In this document: positions 1-6,230 of the stretch, one piece after another
How the letters are laid out: the number at the start of each line of letters is the position of its first letter
How positions within the stretch are numbered: position 1 is the stretch's first letter
Source of the DNA: an uncultured Actinomycetes bacterium
Lineage (GTDB): Bacteria; Actinomycetota; Actinomycetes; Nanopelagicales; Nanopelagicaceae
Direction: 5' to 3'
DNA: 9,001 nucleotides
Assembly (NCBI GenBank): GCA_903922745.1
Contig: CAIXVA010000168.1
Span: 1-9,001, forward strand
Translations under genes and position numbers: made by a program
The notes under the pieces: generated by a model
What the model was told of the DNA's origin: nothing
Databases searched by the model: none
Seen by the model: the letters and a program-made list of their open reading frames with translations, nothing else

Positions 1-2
1 AC

Positions 3-83
3 ACTTTTACCGGAAAGCTGACCCGACCAATGTTGGAATCTGTACTCAAAAAGGGCGGTAGATTTGCCTCCGTTGTTCAATAG
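3..83 (+). CDS. 3' end of an unidentified protein gene (5' end outside window)
   Basis: An open frame enters from the left edge and encodes 26 residues before a TAG stop at 81-83. The visible tail contains LTRPMLESVLKKGGRFASVV. The other two plus frames stop at 19-21 and 58-60. The stop lies 8 bases before the tRNA, which suggests the gene and tRNA may share a transcript. The mix of basic and hydrophobic residues looks like a normal protein C-terminus, but it is too short to assign to a family. It could be a chance open frame, although the neat ending just before the tRNA argues for a real gene end. Confidence 0.45.
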   Translation, partial: TFTGKLTRPMLESVLKKGGRFASVVQ

Positions 84-91
84 GTAGCAAG

Positions 92-167
92 GCCCCGATA
101 GCCCAATGGCAGAGGCAGAGGACTTAAAATCCTCCCAGTGTGGGTTCGACCCCCACTCGGGGCACCA
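92..167 (+). tRNA. tRNA-Leu (anticodon UAA) with a short variable loop
   Basis: A full cloverleaf can be drawn by hand. The acceptor stem is 92-98 with 157-163 (7 pairs) and the D stem is 101-103 with 114-116. The anticodon stem is 118-122 with 130-134, and the T stem is 140-144 with 152-156 around the loop TTCGACC. The discriminator is A164 and CCA (165-167) is encoded. The loop CTTAAAA places TAA at 125-127, so it should read UUA and probably UUG as leucine. The variable region is only 5 bases (135-139), a class I layout, whereas bacterial tRNA-Leu is normally class II with a long variable arm. A73 agrees with leucine identity. The tRNA call is secure; the charging identity rests on the anticodon alone. 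Confidence 0.9.
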
Positions 168-183
168 TTTCTAAGGTGCTTTT
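161..183 (+). terminator. Probable intrinsic terminator overlapping the tRNA 3' end
   Basis: GCACC at 162-166, which includes the tRNA discriminator and CC of CCA, is perfectly complementary to GGTGC at 175-179. The loop is 8 bases, and a G161/T180 wobble pair can extend the stem. TTTT follows at 180-183. The stem would compete with mature tRNA folding, as in terminators that reuse a tRNA 3' end. The stem is short (5-6 bp). A second weak hairpin (AAGC 184-187 with GCTT 198-201, then TTTATTT) may assist. Confidence 0.5.
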
Positions 184-250
184 AAGCATGTGAGCGCGCT
201 TTTATTTCGCCCCAGACAATTCTTAACCGTACGATTATGGTGCTTCACAA

Positions 251-269
251 CCGCGGAAATTCTCCGCGG
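251..269. repeat. Perfect inverted repeat in the yccA-like gene leader
   Basis: CCGCGGA at 251-257 and TCCGCGG at 263-269 are exact inverted copies separated by AATTC. The element lies between the tRNA terminator region and the ribosome binding site at 278-283. In RNA it makes a 7-bp, very GC-rich hairpin. In DNA it looks like a dimeric repressor operator. No T-run follows, so a classical terminator is unlikely. A messenger-stabilising 5' hairpin, a translational control hairpin and an operator all remain possible. Confidence 0.6.
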
Positions 270-277
270 ACCTACAA

Positions 278-283
278 AAGGAG
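278..283 (+). promoter_or_regulatory. Ribosome binding site of the Bax inhibitor-1 family gene
   Basis: AAGGAG lies 9 bases before the ATG at 293 and supports that start. It sits 8 bases after the inverted repeat at 251-269, so hairpin formation could affect its exposure. Confidence 0.75.
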
Positions 284-292
284 AGTAAAGAT

Positions 293-1078
293 ATGCGCAG
301 TTCAAACCCTGTTTTAGGACGGGCGTTTAATCAGCGTGGATACGCTGCATTTGATCCGAGCACAATTAACTCAGACCCAGCAGCGCTAGAGAATTTGTAC
401 AACACACCTGCCGCATCATCATTGCGTACAGGTCGTATGACAATTGATGATGTTGTTACACGCACCGGAATTTTATTTGCGGTTCTTGTAACTGTCGGTG
501 CAGCAGCATGGACACTTAATCTAGGTGGCGGCGCAATGATGCTCGGAGTCTTTGGTGGCTTCGCTCTTGCAATGGTGAATAGTTTCAGCAAAACAGTTAA
601 GCCAGCACTTGCAATTGCATATGCAGCTTTTCAAGGACTTGCCCTTGGAACAATTTCGCACATCTACAACACCGTATACCAAGGCATTGTCAGCCAAGCT
701 GTAATTGTGACCATCTGCGCATTCGCTGGAATGTTGTTCGCATACAAGAGCGGACGTATTCGTGTAACTCCAAAGTTCACCAAGGTATTGATGACAGCGA
801 TGATCGGGTACCTAGTACTTGCAGTTGTTGGTCTCATCAGCTCAATGTTTGGTTCAAGCATCTACAGCATTGGTGGCTTCGGCTTGCTTATCGCTGCAGG
901 TGGAATGGTTCTTGCTAGCTTCTTCTTGATTCTAGATTTCGATCAGATTCAAAAGGGCGTCGCTGCAGGAATGCCAGAAGCAGAGTCATGGCGTGCAGCT
1001 TTTGGTTTGATGGTCACAATTGTCTGGCTCTATATGGAAGTTCTTCGTTTACTATCAATCTTGCGTGGAAATGACTAA
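293..1078 (+). CDS. Bax inhibitor-1/YccA family membrane protein
   Basis: This 261-residue integral membrane protein is the usual length for the actinobacterial BI-1-like branch. The N-terminus MRSSNPVLGRAF and a cytoplasmic stretch of about 55 residues precede seven hydrophobic segments, near 58-76, 78-97, 105-125, 131-150, 164-184, 193-217 and 235-255. The LDFDQIQKG stretch at 214-222 carries the paired acidic residues (D215, D217) typical of the family's late helices. Family members are proposed to act as pH-sensitive cation or calcium leak channels or as stress modulators, and the bacterial role is poorly defined. The ATG has a good AAGGAG site. The gene is monocistronic and convergent with the MFS gene 14 bases downstream. 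The family call is strong; the substrate is unknown. Confidence 0.9.
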   Translation: MRSSNPVLGRAFNQRGYAAFDPSTINSDPAALENLYNTPAASSLRTGRMTIDDVVTRTGILFAVLVTVGAAAWTLNLGGGAMMLGVFGGFALAMVNSFSKTVKPALAIAYAAFQGLALGTISHIYNTVYQGIVSQAVIVTICAFAGMLFAYKSGRIRVTPKFTKVLMTAMIGYLVLAVVGLISSMFGSSIYSIGGFGLLIAAGGMVLASFFLILDFDQIQKGVAAGMPEAESWRAAFGLMVTIVWLYMEVLRLLSILRGND

Positions 1079-1092
1079 CTAGCAATAACTAA

Positions 1093-2319
1093 TTAGAGAT
1101 CTTCATCGAGGGGCTTCAGGTTATGAACCTGGGGCCCTTCGACATTTCTGGTCTCAGGGATTTGGTAAACCAGCGCTAGTGCAATAACAAAGATCGCCGC
1201 AGAAAAACCAAATGCGGCTCGGTATGAATACACATCGGAAATCGCTCCAATAACAATTGGTCCGATCATCATTCCCGCGTCCCCTGCCATTTGGAAAATT
1301 CCGATTACCTTGCCACCTTTTCCGCGGATTACATCACCAACGATGCTTGCGGGGGTAGTGGTTAAAAAGGCGCCACCTAAACCAAGGATTGTCATTGAAG
1401 CTAAGAACATCCAAATATGAGTTGAGAATGTCAGCAAAAGAACGCCAACAAAAACAACATTAGCGCCTATTACAGCCGAAGCTTTGCGCCCCTTTGAATC
1501 AGAGAATCGACCTGCTCGCAAGAGAAATATTCCTTGCATGACTGCAGAAATTGCTAAGCCATAACCCACTACAGCGGTAGTCGACTTCAACTCTTCAGTT
1601 ACAAAGATTGGCAAAATTGATGCACGAAGTCCGAATGTAACCCAGGTTGAAATAAATGTCAGGACAAGCGCAATCACGTAGGGCTTCATTCTTAGAGCCT
1701 CTGCAACTGTGGTTGATTCTTCAGAGCTTGTAGAGACTGCCTTGGTTCCAATCTTGTCGCCTTTTAAGAAAAAGAAGGCCACGATTCCAGCACACATCAA
1801 AAGTATTGAATACACAAAAAATGGTGCGCGAAGTGAAATTGCCGAAAGCAACCCACCTATTGCAGGACCTGCGATTCCGCCAAGTAAAAAAGCACCTTGA
1901 TAAACAGATTGTGCGCGACCACGATGGTTGTCATCAACTGATCGCATAATTACAGAACCTGCAGCAACCGAAAACATTGAAGAACCTAATCCGCCTGCTG
2001 CTCTAAAAATAAGTAATTGGTGGTAGCTCTGCGCCAAACCGGCTAAAAAGGTGAAGAGTGCGACCATAAATACACCTGATGAAAATACTGCTCGCTCTCC
2101 AAAACGATCAACTAATGAGCCTGAAATCAACCCCGAACAAAAGCGAGTGATAGCAAAGGCTGAAACCATTAAACCAATCGCGGCGTTGTTAACTCCAAAA
2201 GATTTTGCAAAGACCGGAATTGCCGGCATAACGATTCCAAAGCCAACTGCAACAAAAAAGGAAGCTGCCACGAGGATTGAAACCTCTCGTGGCAGCTCCT
2301 TAAAAGGGGAACGAATCAA
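1093..2319 (-). CDS. MFS transporter, 12-TM DHA1-type exporter
   Basis: This 408-residue inner-membrane secondary transporter probably exports small molecules by proton antiport. Motif A, GSLVDRFGERA, is at 67-77 after TM2, and a degenerate second copy, GRFSDSKGRK, is at 270-279. A motif C-like LGGIAGPAIGG at 146-156 in TM5 marks an antiporter. A hydrophilic linker near 187-212 separates the two six-helix halves. The start is TTG at 2319-2317, overlapping the TGA stop of the upstream DHA2 gene by two bases (TTGA). A GGAG about 10 bases upstream supports it, the frame closes at TGA 2346-2344, and the next Met is residue 31, inside TM1. The gene is therefore translationally coupled to its neighbour. 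Substrate is unknown; a drug or sugar exporter is possible. Confidence 0.88.
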   Translation of the reverse strand: MIRSPFKELPREVSILVAASFFVAVGFGIVMPAIPVFAKSFGVNNAAIGLMVSAFAITRFCSGLISGSLVDRFGERAVFSSGVFMVALFTFLAGLAQSYHQLLIFRAAGGLGSSMFSVAAGSVIMRSVDDNHRGRAQSVYQGAFLLGGIAGPAIGGLLSAISLRAPFFVYSILLMCAGIVAFFFLKGDKIGTKAVSTSSEESTTVAEALRMKPYVIALVLTFISTWVTFGLRASILPIFVTEELKSTTAVVGYGLAISAVMQGIFLLRAGRFSDSKGRKASAVIGANVVFVGVLLLTFSTHIWMFLASMTILGLGGAFLTTTPASIVGDVIRGKGGKVIGIFQMAGDAGMMIGPIVIGAISDVYSYRAAFGFSAAIFVIALALVYQIPETRNVEGPQVHNLKPLDEDL

Positions 2320-3929
2320 CCTAAAGTTTCTCCAGCTGCTTCTTCACGAGCGGCTGCATAATCCTTAGATGTTCGAAGTGGAGTTTCACGAAGCATTAAT
2401 GCAAAGACCAGACCAATTGCAGTTACCGGAGCAGCTGCATAGAACACAACATGGAAAGAATTAACGAATGCTTCCAGTGCTGTGTTTTTGATGACTGGTG
2501 GGAATGTCTTTAATACCGCTGTGTTTGAAGTCAAGCCGGCAAGCTTTGAAGTATCAAACCCTTCTAGCGCTGCAGGATTGGTTTTTCCTAAATCCGCAAA
2601 ACCTGAAGCCATGTAGTGCACAACACGATTTGTAAGAATTGAGCCAAAGATTGCTGTGCCAAACACAGAACCAAGTGATCGGAAGAAGGTATTTGAACTA
2701 GTCGCAACACCCATATCCTTGAAATCAACCGCGTTCTGCAACGCAATCACAATAGTCTGCATTGATAGACCGAGACCTGCACCAACCATGATTGCATAAA
2801 TTGAAATCTGCCAATATGGCGTATCAATTTGCAAACGAGTCATTAGCAATACACCAACAGTCATAATTGCGGTTCCCATAATTGGGAAGCGCTTGTAATG
2901 ACCATGCTTTGAAATCAACTTACCTGAAACGATTGACGTTGAAACAATTCCAAGCATCAACGGGATTAATTTAAGACCGGCTGAAGTAGCTGAATAACCC
3001 TTAACAACCTGGAAGTACAGCGGCAACATCACGATTGCACCGAACATTCCAGCACCAATTACCGCGCCCAAAAGAGAGGTAATCGAGAAGGTGTGATTCT
3101 TAAACAGATGAAGCGGAAGAATTGGTTCTACTGCGCGCTTTTCCCACATCAGGAATGCAACAGTTAAAAGTAAGCCAACGACTAGGTAGCCAATTGTTCG
3201 AGAGTCAGTCCAGCCATTTTGTGGGCCGTAGATTGAGACTGAAAGCAATACGAGACAGACAGCGGTAACCATCAAAACTGCGCCCAAATAATCGATTTTG
3301 TGTTCGCGCTTTACCTTAGGAATGTGAAGAACTGCGGATGTAATAAGTAGTGAAGCAATTCCAAATGGAATGTTGATGTAGAAAATCCAACGCCATCCGG
3401 TAACGCCGAGAATCTGTGCGTGATCTGAAAAGTAACCACCAAGTAGTGGTCCTGCGACAGATGAAAGTCCCCATACAGCGCCGAAGTAACCTTGATATTT
3501 TCCACGCTCTCGTGGCGGAACAATGTCACCAATAATTACGAAGGTAAGTGCCATCAATCCACCAGCACCAAGACCTTGCAAGGCACGAGTTGCAATGAGC
3601 TGCGTCATATTTTGTGATGCACCAGCAAGTAAAGAACCTAATAAGAAGGTAACGATTGCAAACTGAAATACAACACGTCGTCCATAGATGTCAGAAATTT
3701 TTCCGTATAGCGGCGTTGATGCCGTCGAGGTCAAAAGATAAGCAGTGACCACCCATGTGTAATGGTTTAGACCATCAAACTCTTCAACAATGCTTTTAAG
3801 AGCGGTCGAGACAATGGTCTGGTCAAGTGCTGCAAGCAACATTCCAGTCATGAGGCCACCCAAGATGACCATAATTTCTTTGTGTGAGTGTTCCTTGGCA
3901 GATGCGTTCAGTGGGCTATTAGTAGACAT
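2316..3929 (-). CDS. MFS transporter, 14-TM DHA2 (EmrB/QacA-type) multidrug exporter
   Basis: This 537-residue protein has the length and motifs of the 14-helix DHA2 family, which exports drugs, lipophilic cations or native lipids using the proton gradient. The family signature LDQTIVSTAL in TM1 is at 35-44, including the membrane aspartate D36. Motif A GKISDIYGRR is at 76-85, a motif B-like TRALQGLGAG is at 114-123, and motif C GLSSVAGPLLGG is at 154-165. GWRWIFYINIPFG at 178-190 is also characteristic. The long loop and C-terminal stretch near 460-500 match the larger external loop of EmrB-like proteins. It is first in a two-gene minus-strand unit with the DHA1 gene. The ATG has no clear Shine-Dalgarno but has a leaderless-type -10. 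Substrate is unknown. Confidence 0.92.
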   Translation of the reverse strand: MSTNSPLNASAKEHSHKEIMVILGGLMTGMLLAALDQTIVSTALKSIVEEFDGLNHYTWVVTAYLLTSTASTPLYGKISDIYGRRVVFQFAIVTFLLGSLLAGASQNMTQLIATRALQGLGAGGLMALTFVIIGDIVPPRERGKYQGYFGAVWGLSSVAGPLLGGYFSDHAQILGVTGWRWIFYINIPFGIASLLITSAVLHIPKVKREHKIDYLGAVLMVTAVCLVLLSVSIYGPQNGWTDSRTIGYLVVGLLLTVAFLMWEKRAVEPILPLHLFKNHTFSITSLLGAVIGAGMFGAIVMLPLYFQVVKGYSATSAGLKLIPLMLGIVSTSIVSGKLISKHGHYKRFPIMGTAIMTVGVLLMTRLQIDTPYWQISIYAIMVGAGLGLSMQTIVIALQNAVDFKDMGVATSSNTFFRSLGSVFGTAIFGSILTNRVVHYMASGFADLGKTNPAALEGFDTSKLAGLTSNTAVLKTFPPVIKNTALEAFVNSFHVVFYAAAPVTAIGLVFALMLRETPLRTSKDYAAAREEAAGETLG

Positions 3930-3942
3930 GAAGGTAAGATTA
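3930..3942 (-). promoter_or_regulatory. Candidate leaderless promoter (-10) for the DHA2/DHA1 MFS pair
   Basis: On the minus strand TAATCT (3942-3937) matches the actinobacterial TANNNT -10 pattern. It is followed by 7 bases and then the ATG at 3929, the distance at which transcription would begin on the start codon. No Shine-Dalgarno is seen before this ATG, and no convincing -35 is seen. Confidence 0.45.
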
Positions 3943-3944
3943 CC
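3933..3944. repeat. 12-bp palindrome between the divergent exporter operons
   Basis: GGTAAGATTACC has arms GGTAA (3933-3937) and TTACC (3940-3944) around the two bases GA. It fills most of the 17 bases between the two start codons. It contains TAAGAT on the plus strand and TAATCT on the minus strand, so it may be a symmetric double -10 element, a repressor operator, or both. Confidence 0.55.
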
Positions 3945-3946
3945 GT
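3935..3946 (+). promoter_or_regulatory. Candidate leaderless promoter (-10) for the ABC exporter operon
   Basis: TAAGAT (3935-3940) fits TANNNT and sits 6 bases before the GTG at 3947, the usual spacing for a leaderless message in actinobacteria. The alternative is a leadered message using AAGG at 3931-3934 as a ribosome site. Its promoter would then have to lie inside the opposite MFS gene. No clear -35 is seen. Confidence 0.45.
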
Positions 3947-4927
3947 GTGAAGTCAGTAATTGCCGAACACTTAGTCAAGACCTATCGCAAAGGCGAGGTC
4001 GTAGCGCTCAATGATTTGTCCTTAGATGTTGAAGAAGGCACTGTATTAGGCGTGCTTGGGCCCAATGGCGCAGGAAAAACTACAACTGTGAGAATTCTCG
4101 CAACCTTGTTAAAACCTGATTCTGGTCATGCAACTGTTGCCGGTATCGATGTTATTAAGAATCCTGACAAGGTACGCGAACTCATTGGATTATCAGGACA
4201 GTATGCAGCTGTTGATGAAACATTAACTGGCTGGGACAACTTGGTGATGTTTGGCCGTTTGTATCACTTAGGTCGCCAACCTTCTATTGATCGCGCTAAT
4301 GAATTACTTGAACGTTTTGATTTAACTGAAGCAGCACGTCGCCCAATTAAAACCTATTCAGGTGGAATGCGTCGTCGTCTTGATTTAGCAGCTTCTTTAA
4401 TTGTTAAGCCTAAAATTTTGTTCCTAGATGAGCCAACAACTGGATTAGATCCACGCGGTCGCCAGGATATGTGGGGAGTCATCCAAGATTTAGTAAAAGG
4501 TGGAGTAACGCTATTGCTGACAACGCAGTATCTGGAAGAAGCCGATCAGTTAGCTGATGAGATCGCAGTTATTGATCGTGGAACAGTTATTGCACGTGGA
4601 ACCTCTGATGCATTAAAGAAGCAAGTAGGCGGAGAACGTTTAGAGATCACCGTTGAAAACGCAGACGTTGCTGCTGCTCAAGAAATCGTGGCTCGCGTTA
4701 GTGGACACTCAACACACCTTGATCTGCGAACAATCAGTGCGCCTGTACAAACTGGATCTGTGGCACTTATGGAAACACTTCGCGCGCTAGATGATGCCAA
4801 AATTCATCCGCTAGATATCGGATTAAAACGCCCCTCATTAGATGATGTTTTCCTGTCCCTAACGGGACATATTGCAGAAGAAACAGTGGTTGAGCCCGCC
4901 AAGAAAAAGAGAGGGGGCAAGAAATGA
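3947..4927 (+). CDS. ABC exporter ATP-binding protein, DrrA-like (daunorubicin-resistance type)
   Basis: This 326-residue cytoplasmic ATPase powers the permease encoded next to it. Walker A GPNGAGKT is at 38-45, the Q-loop glutamine near 85, the signature YSGGM at 137-141, Walker B ILFLDEP at 157-163 and the D-loop GLDP at 166-169. The switch position reads TTQYLEEAD (192-200), with Gln where most ABC ATPases have His, as I recall for DrrA relatives. The C-terminal domain after about 230 carries PSLDDVFLSLTG (296-307), the DrrA-type C-terminal motif, and ends in a lysine-rich tail. The start is GTG at 3947, with AAGG 12 bases upstream as a weak ribosome site. The stop overlaps the permease start as ATGA. 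Likely exports a hydrophobic compound; substrate unknown. Confidence 0.92.
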   Translation: MKSVIAEHLVKTYRKGEVVALNDLSLDVEEGTVLGVLGPNGAGKTTTVRILATLLKPDSGHATVAGIDVIKNPDKVRELIGLSGQYAAVDETLTGWDNLVMFGRLYHLGRQPSIDRANELLERFDLTEAARRPIKTYSGGMRRRLDLAASLIVKPKILFLDEPTTGLDPRGRQDMWGVIQDLVKGGVTLLLTTQYLEEADQLADEIAVIDRGTVIARGTSDALKKQVGGERLEITVENADVAAAQEIVARVSGHSTHLDLRTISAPVQTGSVALMETLRALDDAKIHPLDIGLKRPSLDDVFLSLTGHIAEETVVEPAKKKRGGKK

Positions 4928-5718
4928 AGTTTGCAATCAGTGACGTTATAACCATTACAAAACGCCAGCTTTTGCAGCTTGTCCGAGTACCTGAAGTATT
5001 AGTTTTCTCAACAATTCAGCCGGTTATGTTTGTTTTGTTGTTCCGCTTTGTATTTGGTGGATCAATCGCATCGGGTCAACCCGGTGGATATGTGCAGCTT
5101 TTGATGCCTGGAATTTTCGTTCAGACCGTTGCTTTTACCTTGGCATCAACGGCTATTGGCCTTGCTGAAGATATGAAAAAGGGATTAATCGATCGCTTTA
5201 GATCTCTACCAATTTCCAGAGGCGCGGTGATCATCGGCCGTACATTTGGCGACGCTTTATTAAATATTTTGGTACTTGTTGTTATGGCCACTGCAGGATT
5301 TGCAGTGGGTTGGCGTCCAACATCTGGCATCCTAAAAACTTCACTCGCGTTCTTGTTTCTATTTGTTTTTGGATATGCACTGTCGTGGATCGGAATTTTA
5401 GTTGGCCTGTCAGTCAAAGAGGCACGTACAGTTCAGAGCGTTGGGTTCTTGGTGACCTTCCCACTGACATTCCTATCGAATGCATTTGCACCAACCACTG
5501 GAATGCCACGAGCGCTGCAGTACTTTGCCGAATGGAACCCAGTTTCAACAATGGTTGCAGCGTGCCGCCAGTTGTTTGGCCTCAAAAATCAATTTGGCGC
5601 GACCGCTAATTCTTGGCCGAGCCAGCACCCACTGCAAACATCATTGTTATATATGGTGGTTTTGATGGTTGTCTTTATTCCGCTGAGCATTAGAAAGTAT
5701 AAAAACTTTTCTAGCTAA
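4924..5718 (+). CDS. ABC-2 type permease, DrrB-like
   Basis: This 264-residue membrane subunit partners the ATPase upstream. Six hydrophobic segments fall near 27-46, 57-80, 108-128, 138-160, 170-190 and 238-256, the standard ABC-2 layout. The cytoplasmic stretch KKGLIDRFRSLPISRGA (85-101) is the conserved DrrB-type segment thought to contact the ATPase. NAFAP at 186-190 and EWNPVS at 203-208 also match family positions. The ATG overlaps the ATPase stop by four bases (ATGA), and AGGGGG lies 6 bases upstream, so the two should be translated in balance. The gene is convergent with greA, 16 bases away. Function is export across the cell membrane; the cargo cannot be read from the sequence. Confidence 0.9.
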   Translation: MKFAISDVITITKRQLLQLVRVPEVLVFSTIQPVMFVLLFRFVFGGSIASGQPGGYVQLLMPGIFVQTVAFTLASTAIGLAEDMKKGLIDRFRSLPISRGAVIIGRTFGDALLNILVLVVMATAGFAVGWRPTSGILKTSLAFLFLFVFGYALSWIGILVGLSVKEARTVQSVGFLVTFPLTFLSNAFAPTTGMPRALQYFAEWNPVSTMVAACRQLFGLKNQFGATANSWPSQHPLQTSLLYMVVLMVVFIPLSIRKYKNFSS

Positions 5719-5734
5719 TTGGTTTGTTCAACAA

Positions 5735-6208
5735 TTAAGAATAAAACTCGGCAGCTAAAATCTCTACAGAGATTTGGCGACCATTAGGCGCATTGTAAGA
5801 AACCTTTGCACCGATTTCTTGATTTAGTACCGCTGATCCCAGTGGTGACTTTTCGCTGTACACATCTAGATCTCCAGATGAAATTTCACGTGAACCAATC
5901 AAAAACTTCATTTCATCGCCTGCGATGATTGCGGTAACAACCATTCCTGCGCCAACTTTTCCATCTGCGCTAGCCGGTGGAGTTCCGATGTGGGCATTTT
6001 CAAGCATTTGCTTTAGCTGACGAATGCGCGCTTCCATCTTGCCCTGCTCATCACGAGCTGCGTGGTAGCCGCCATTTTCTTTTAGATCACCTTCGGCACG
6101 TGCTGCTTCAATCTTTGCAGTGACTTCTTTGCGGCCGGAACCTTCAAGTTGTGTCAGCTCACCGCGTAAGCGATCTGCTGCCTCTTGAGTAAGCCATGTC
6201 TGCGTCAT
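5735..6208 (-). CDS. greA: Transcription elongation factor GreA
   Basis: This 157-residue protein is the normal GreA length. It binds the RNA polymerase secondary channel and stimulates cleavage of backtracked RNA. The N-terminal coiled coil spans about 8-74. Its tip has ARAEGDLKENGGYHAARDEQ (36-55), with the acidic pair D41 and E44 that coordinates the catalytic magnesium in characterised GreA proteins. The C-terminal FKBP-like domain covers about 83-157 and contains SPLGSAVLNQEIGAKVSY (121-138). The gene follows the DUF4307 gene by 22 bases on the same strand, a neighbour pairing also known in mycobacteria. The ATG lacks a Shine-Dalgarno, so it is either leaderless from a TACCTT at 6222-6217 or read from a DUF4307-greA transcript. 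Confidence 0.97.
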   Translation of the reverse strand: MTQTWLTQEAADRLRGELTQLEGSGRKEVTAKIEAARAEGDLKENGGYHAARDEQGKMEARIRQLKQMLENAHIGTPPASADGKVGAGMVVTAIIAGDEMKFLIGSREISSGDLDVYSEKSPLGSAVLNQEIGAKVSYNAPNGRQISVEILAAEFYS

Positions 6209-6222
6209 AAGGCGTAAAGGTA
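6209..6222 (-). promoter_or_regulatory. Possible -10 element for greA
   Basis: TACCTT (minus strand, 6222-6217) fits TANNNT and is 8 bases before the greA ATG. No Shine-Dalgarno lies in the 22-base gap. Weak, because one hexamer of this pattern is common by chance. Confidence 0.25.
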
Positions 6223-6230
6223 CTCGTTAC

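Noticed and set aside
331..591. Minus-strand ORF of 86 codons inside the Bax inhibitor-1 family gene
   Set aside because: It is antisense to a clear membrane protein and has no recognisable motif or ribosome site; treated as a shadow frame.
2051..2368. Plus-strand ORF of 105 codons antisense to the two MFS genes
   Set aside because: The product is low-complexity in Lys, Thr, Ala and Pro, as expected from the reverse of hydrophobic helices, and the opposite frame has full MFS motifs.
3790..4014. Plus-strand ORF crossing the divergent exporter junction
   Set aside because: It overlaps the 5' ends of two confident genes on both strands and shows no family features.
3947..4927. Gln in place of the H-loop His in the ABC ATPase as a sign of a dead enzyme
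   Set aside because: TTQYLEEAD is, as I recall, usual in DrrA-like ATPases, and Walker A, signature and Walker B are intact.
5310..5609. Plus-strand ORF of 99 codons inside the ABC permease gene
   Set aside because: It is an alternate frame of the permease; the Trp- and Cys-rich product and absence of motifs point to a shadow.
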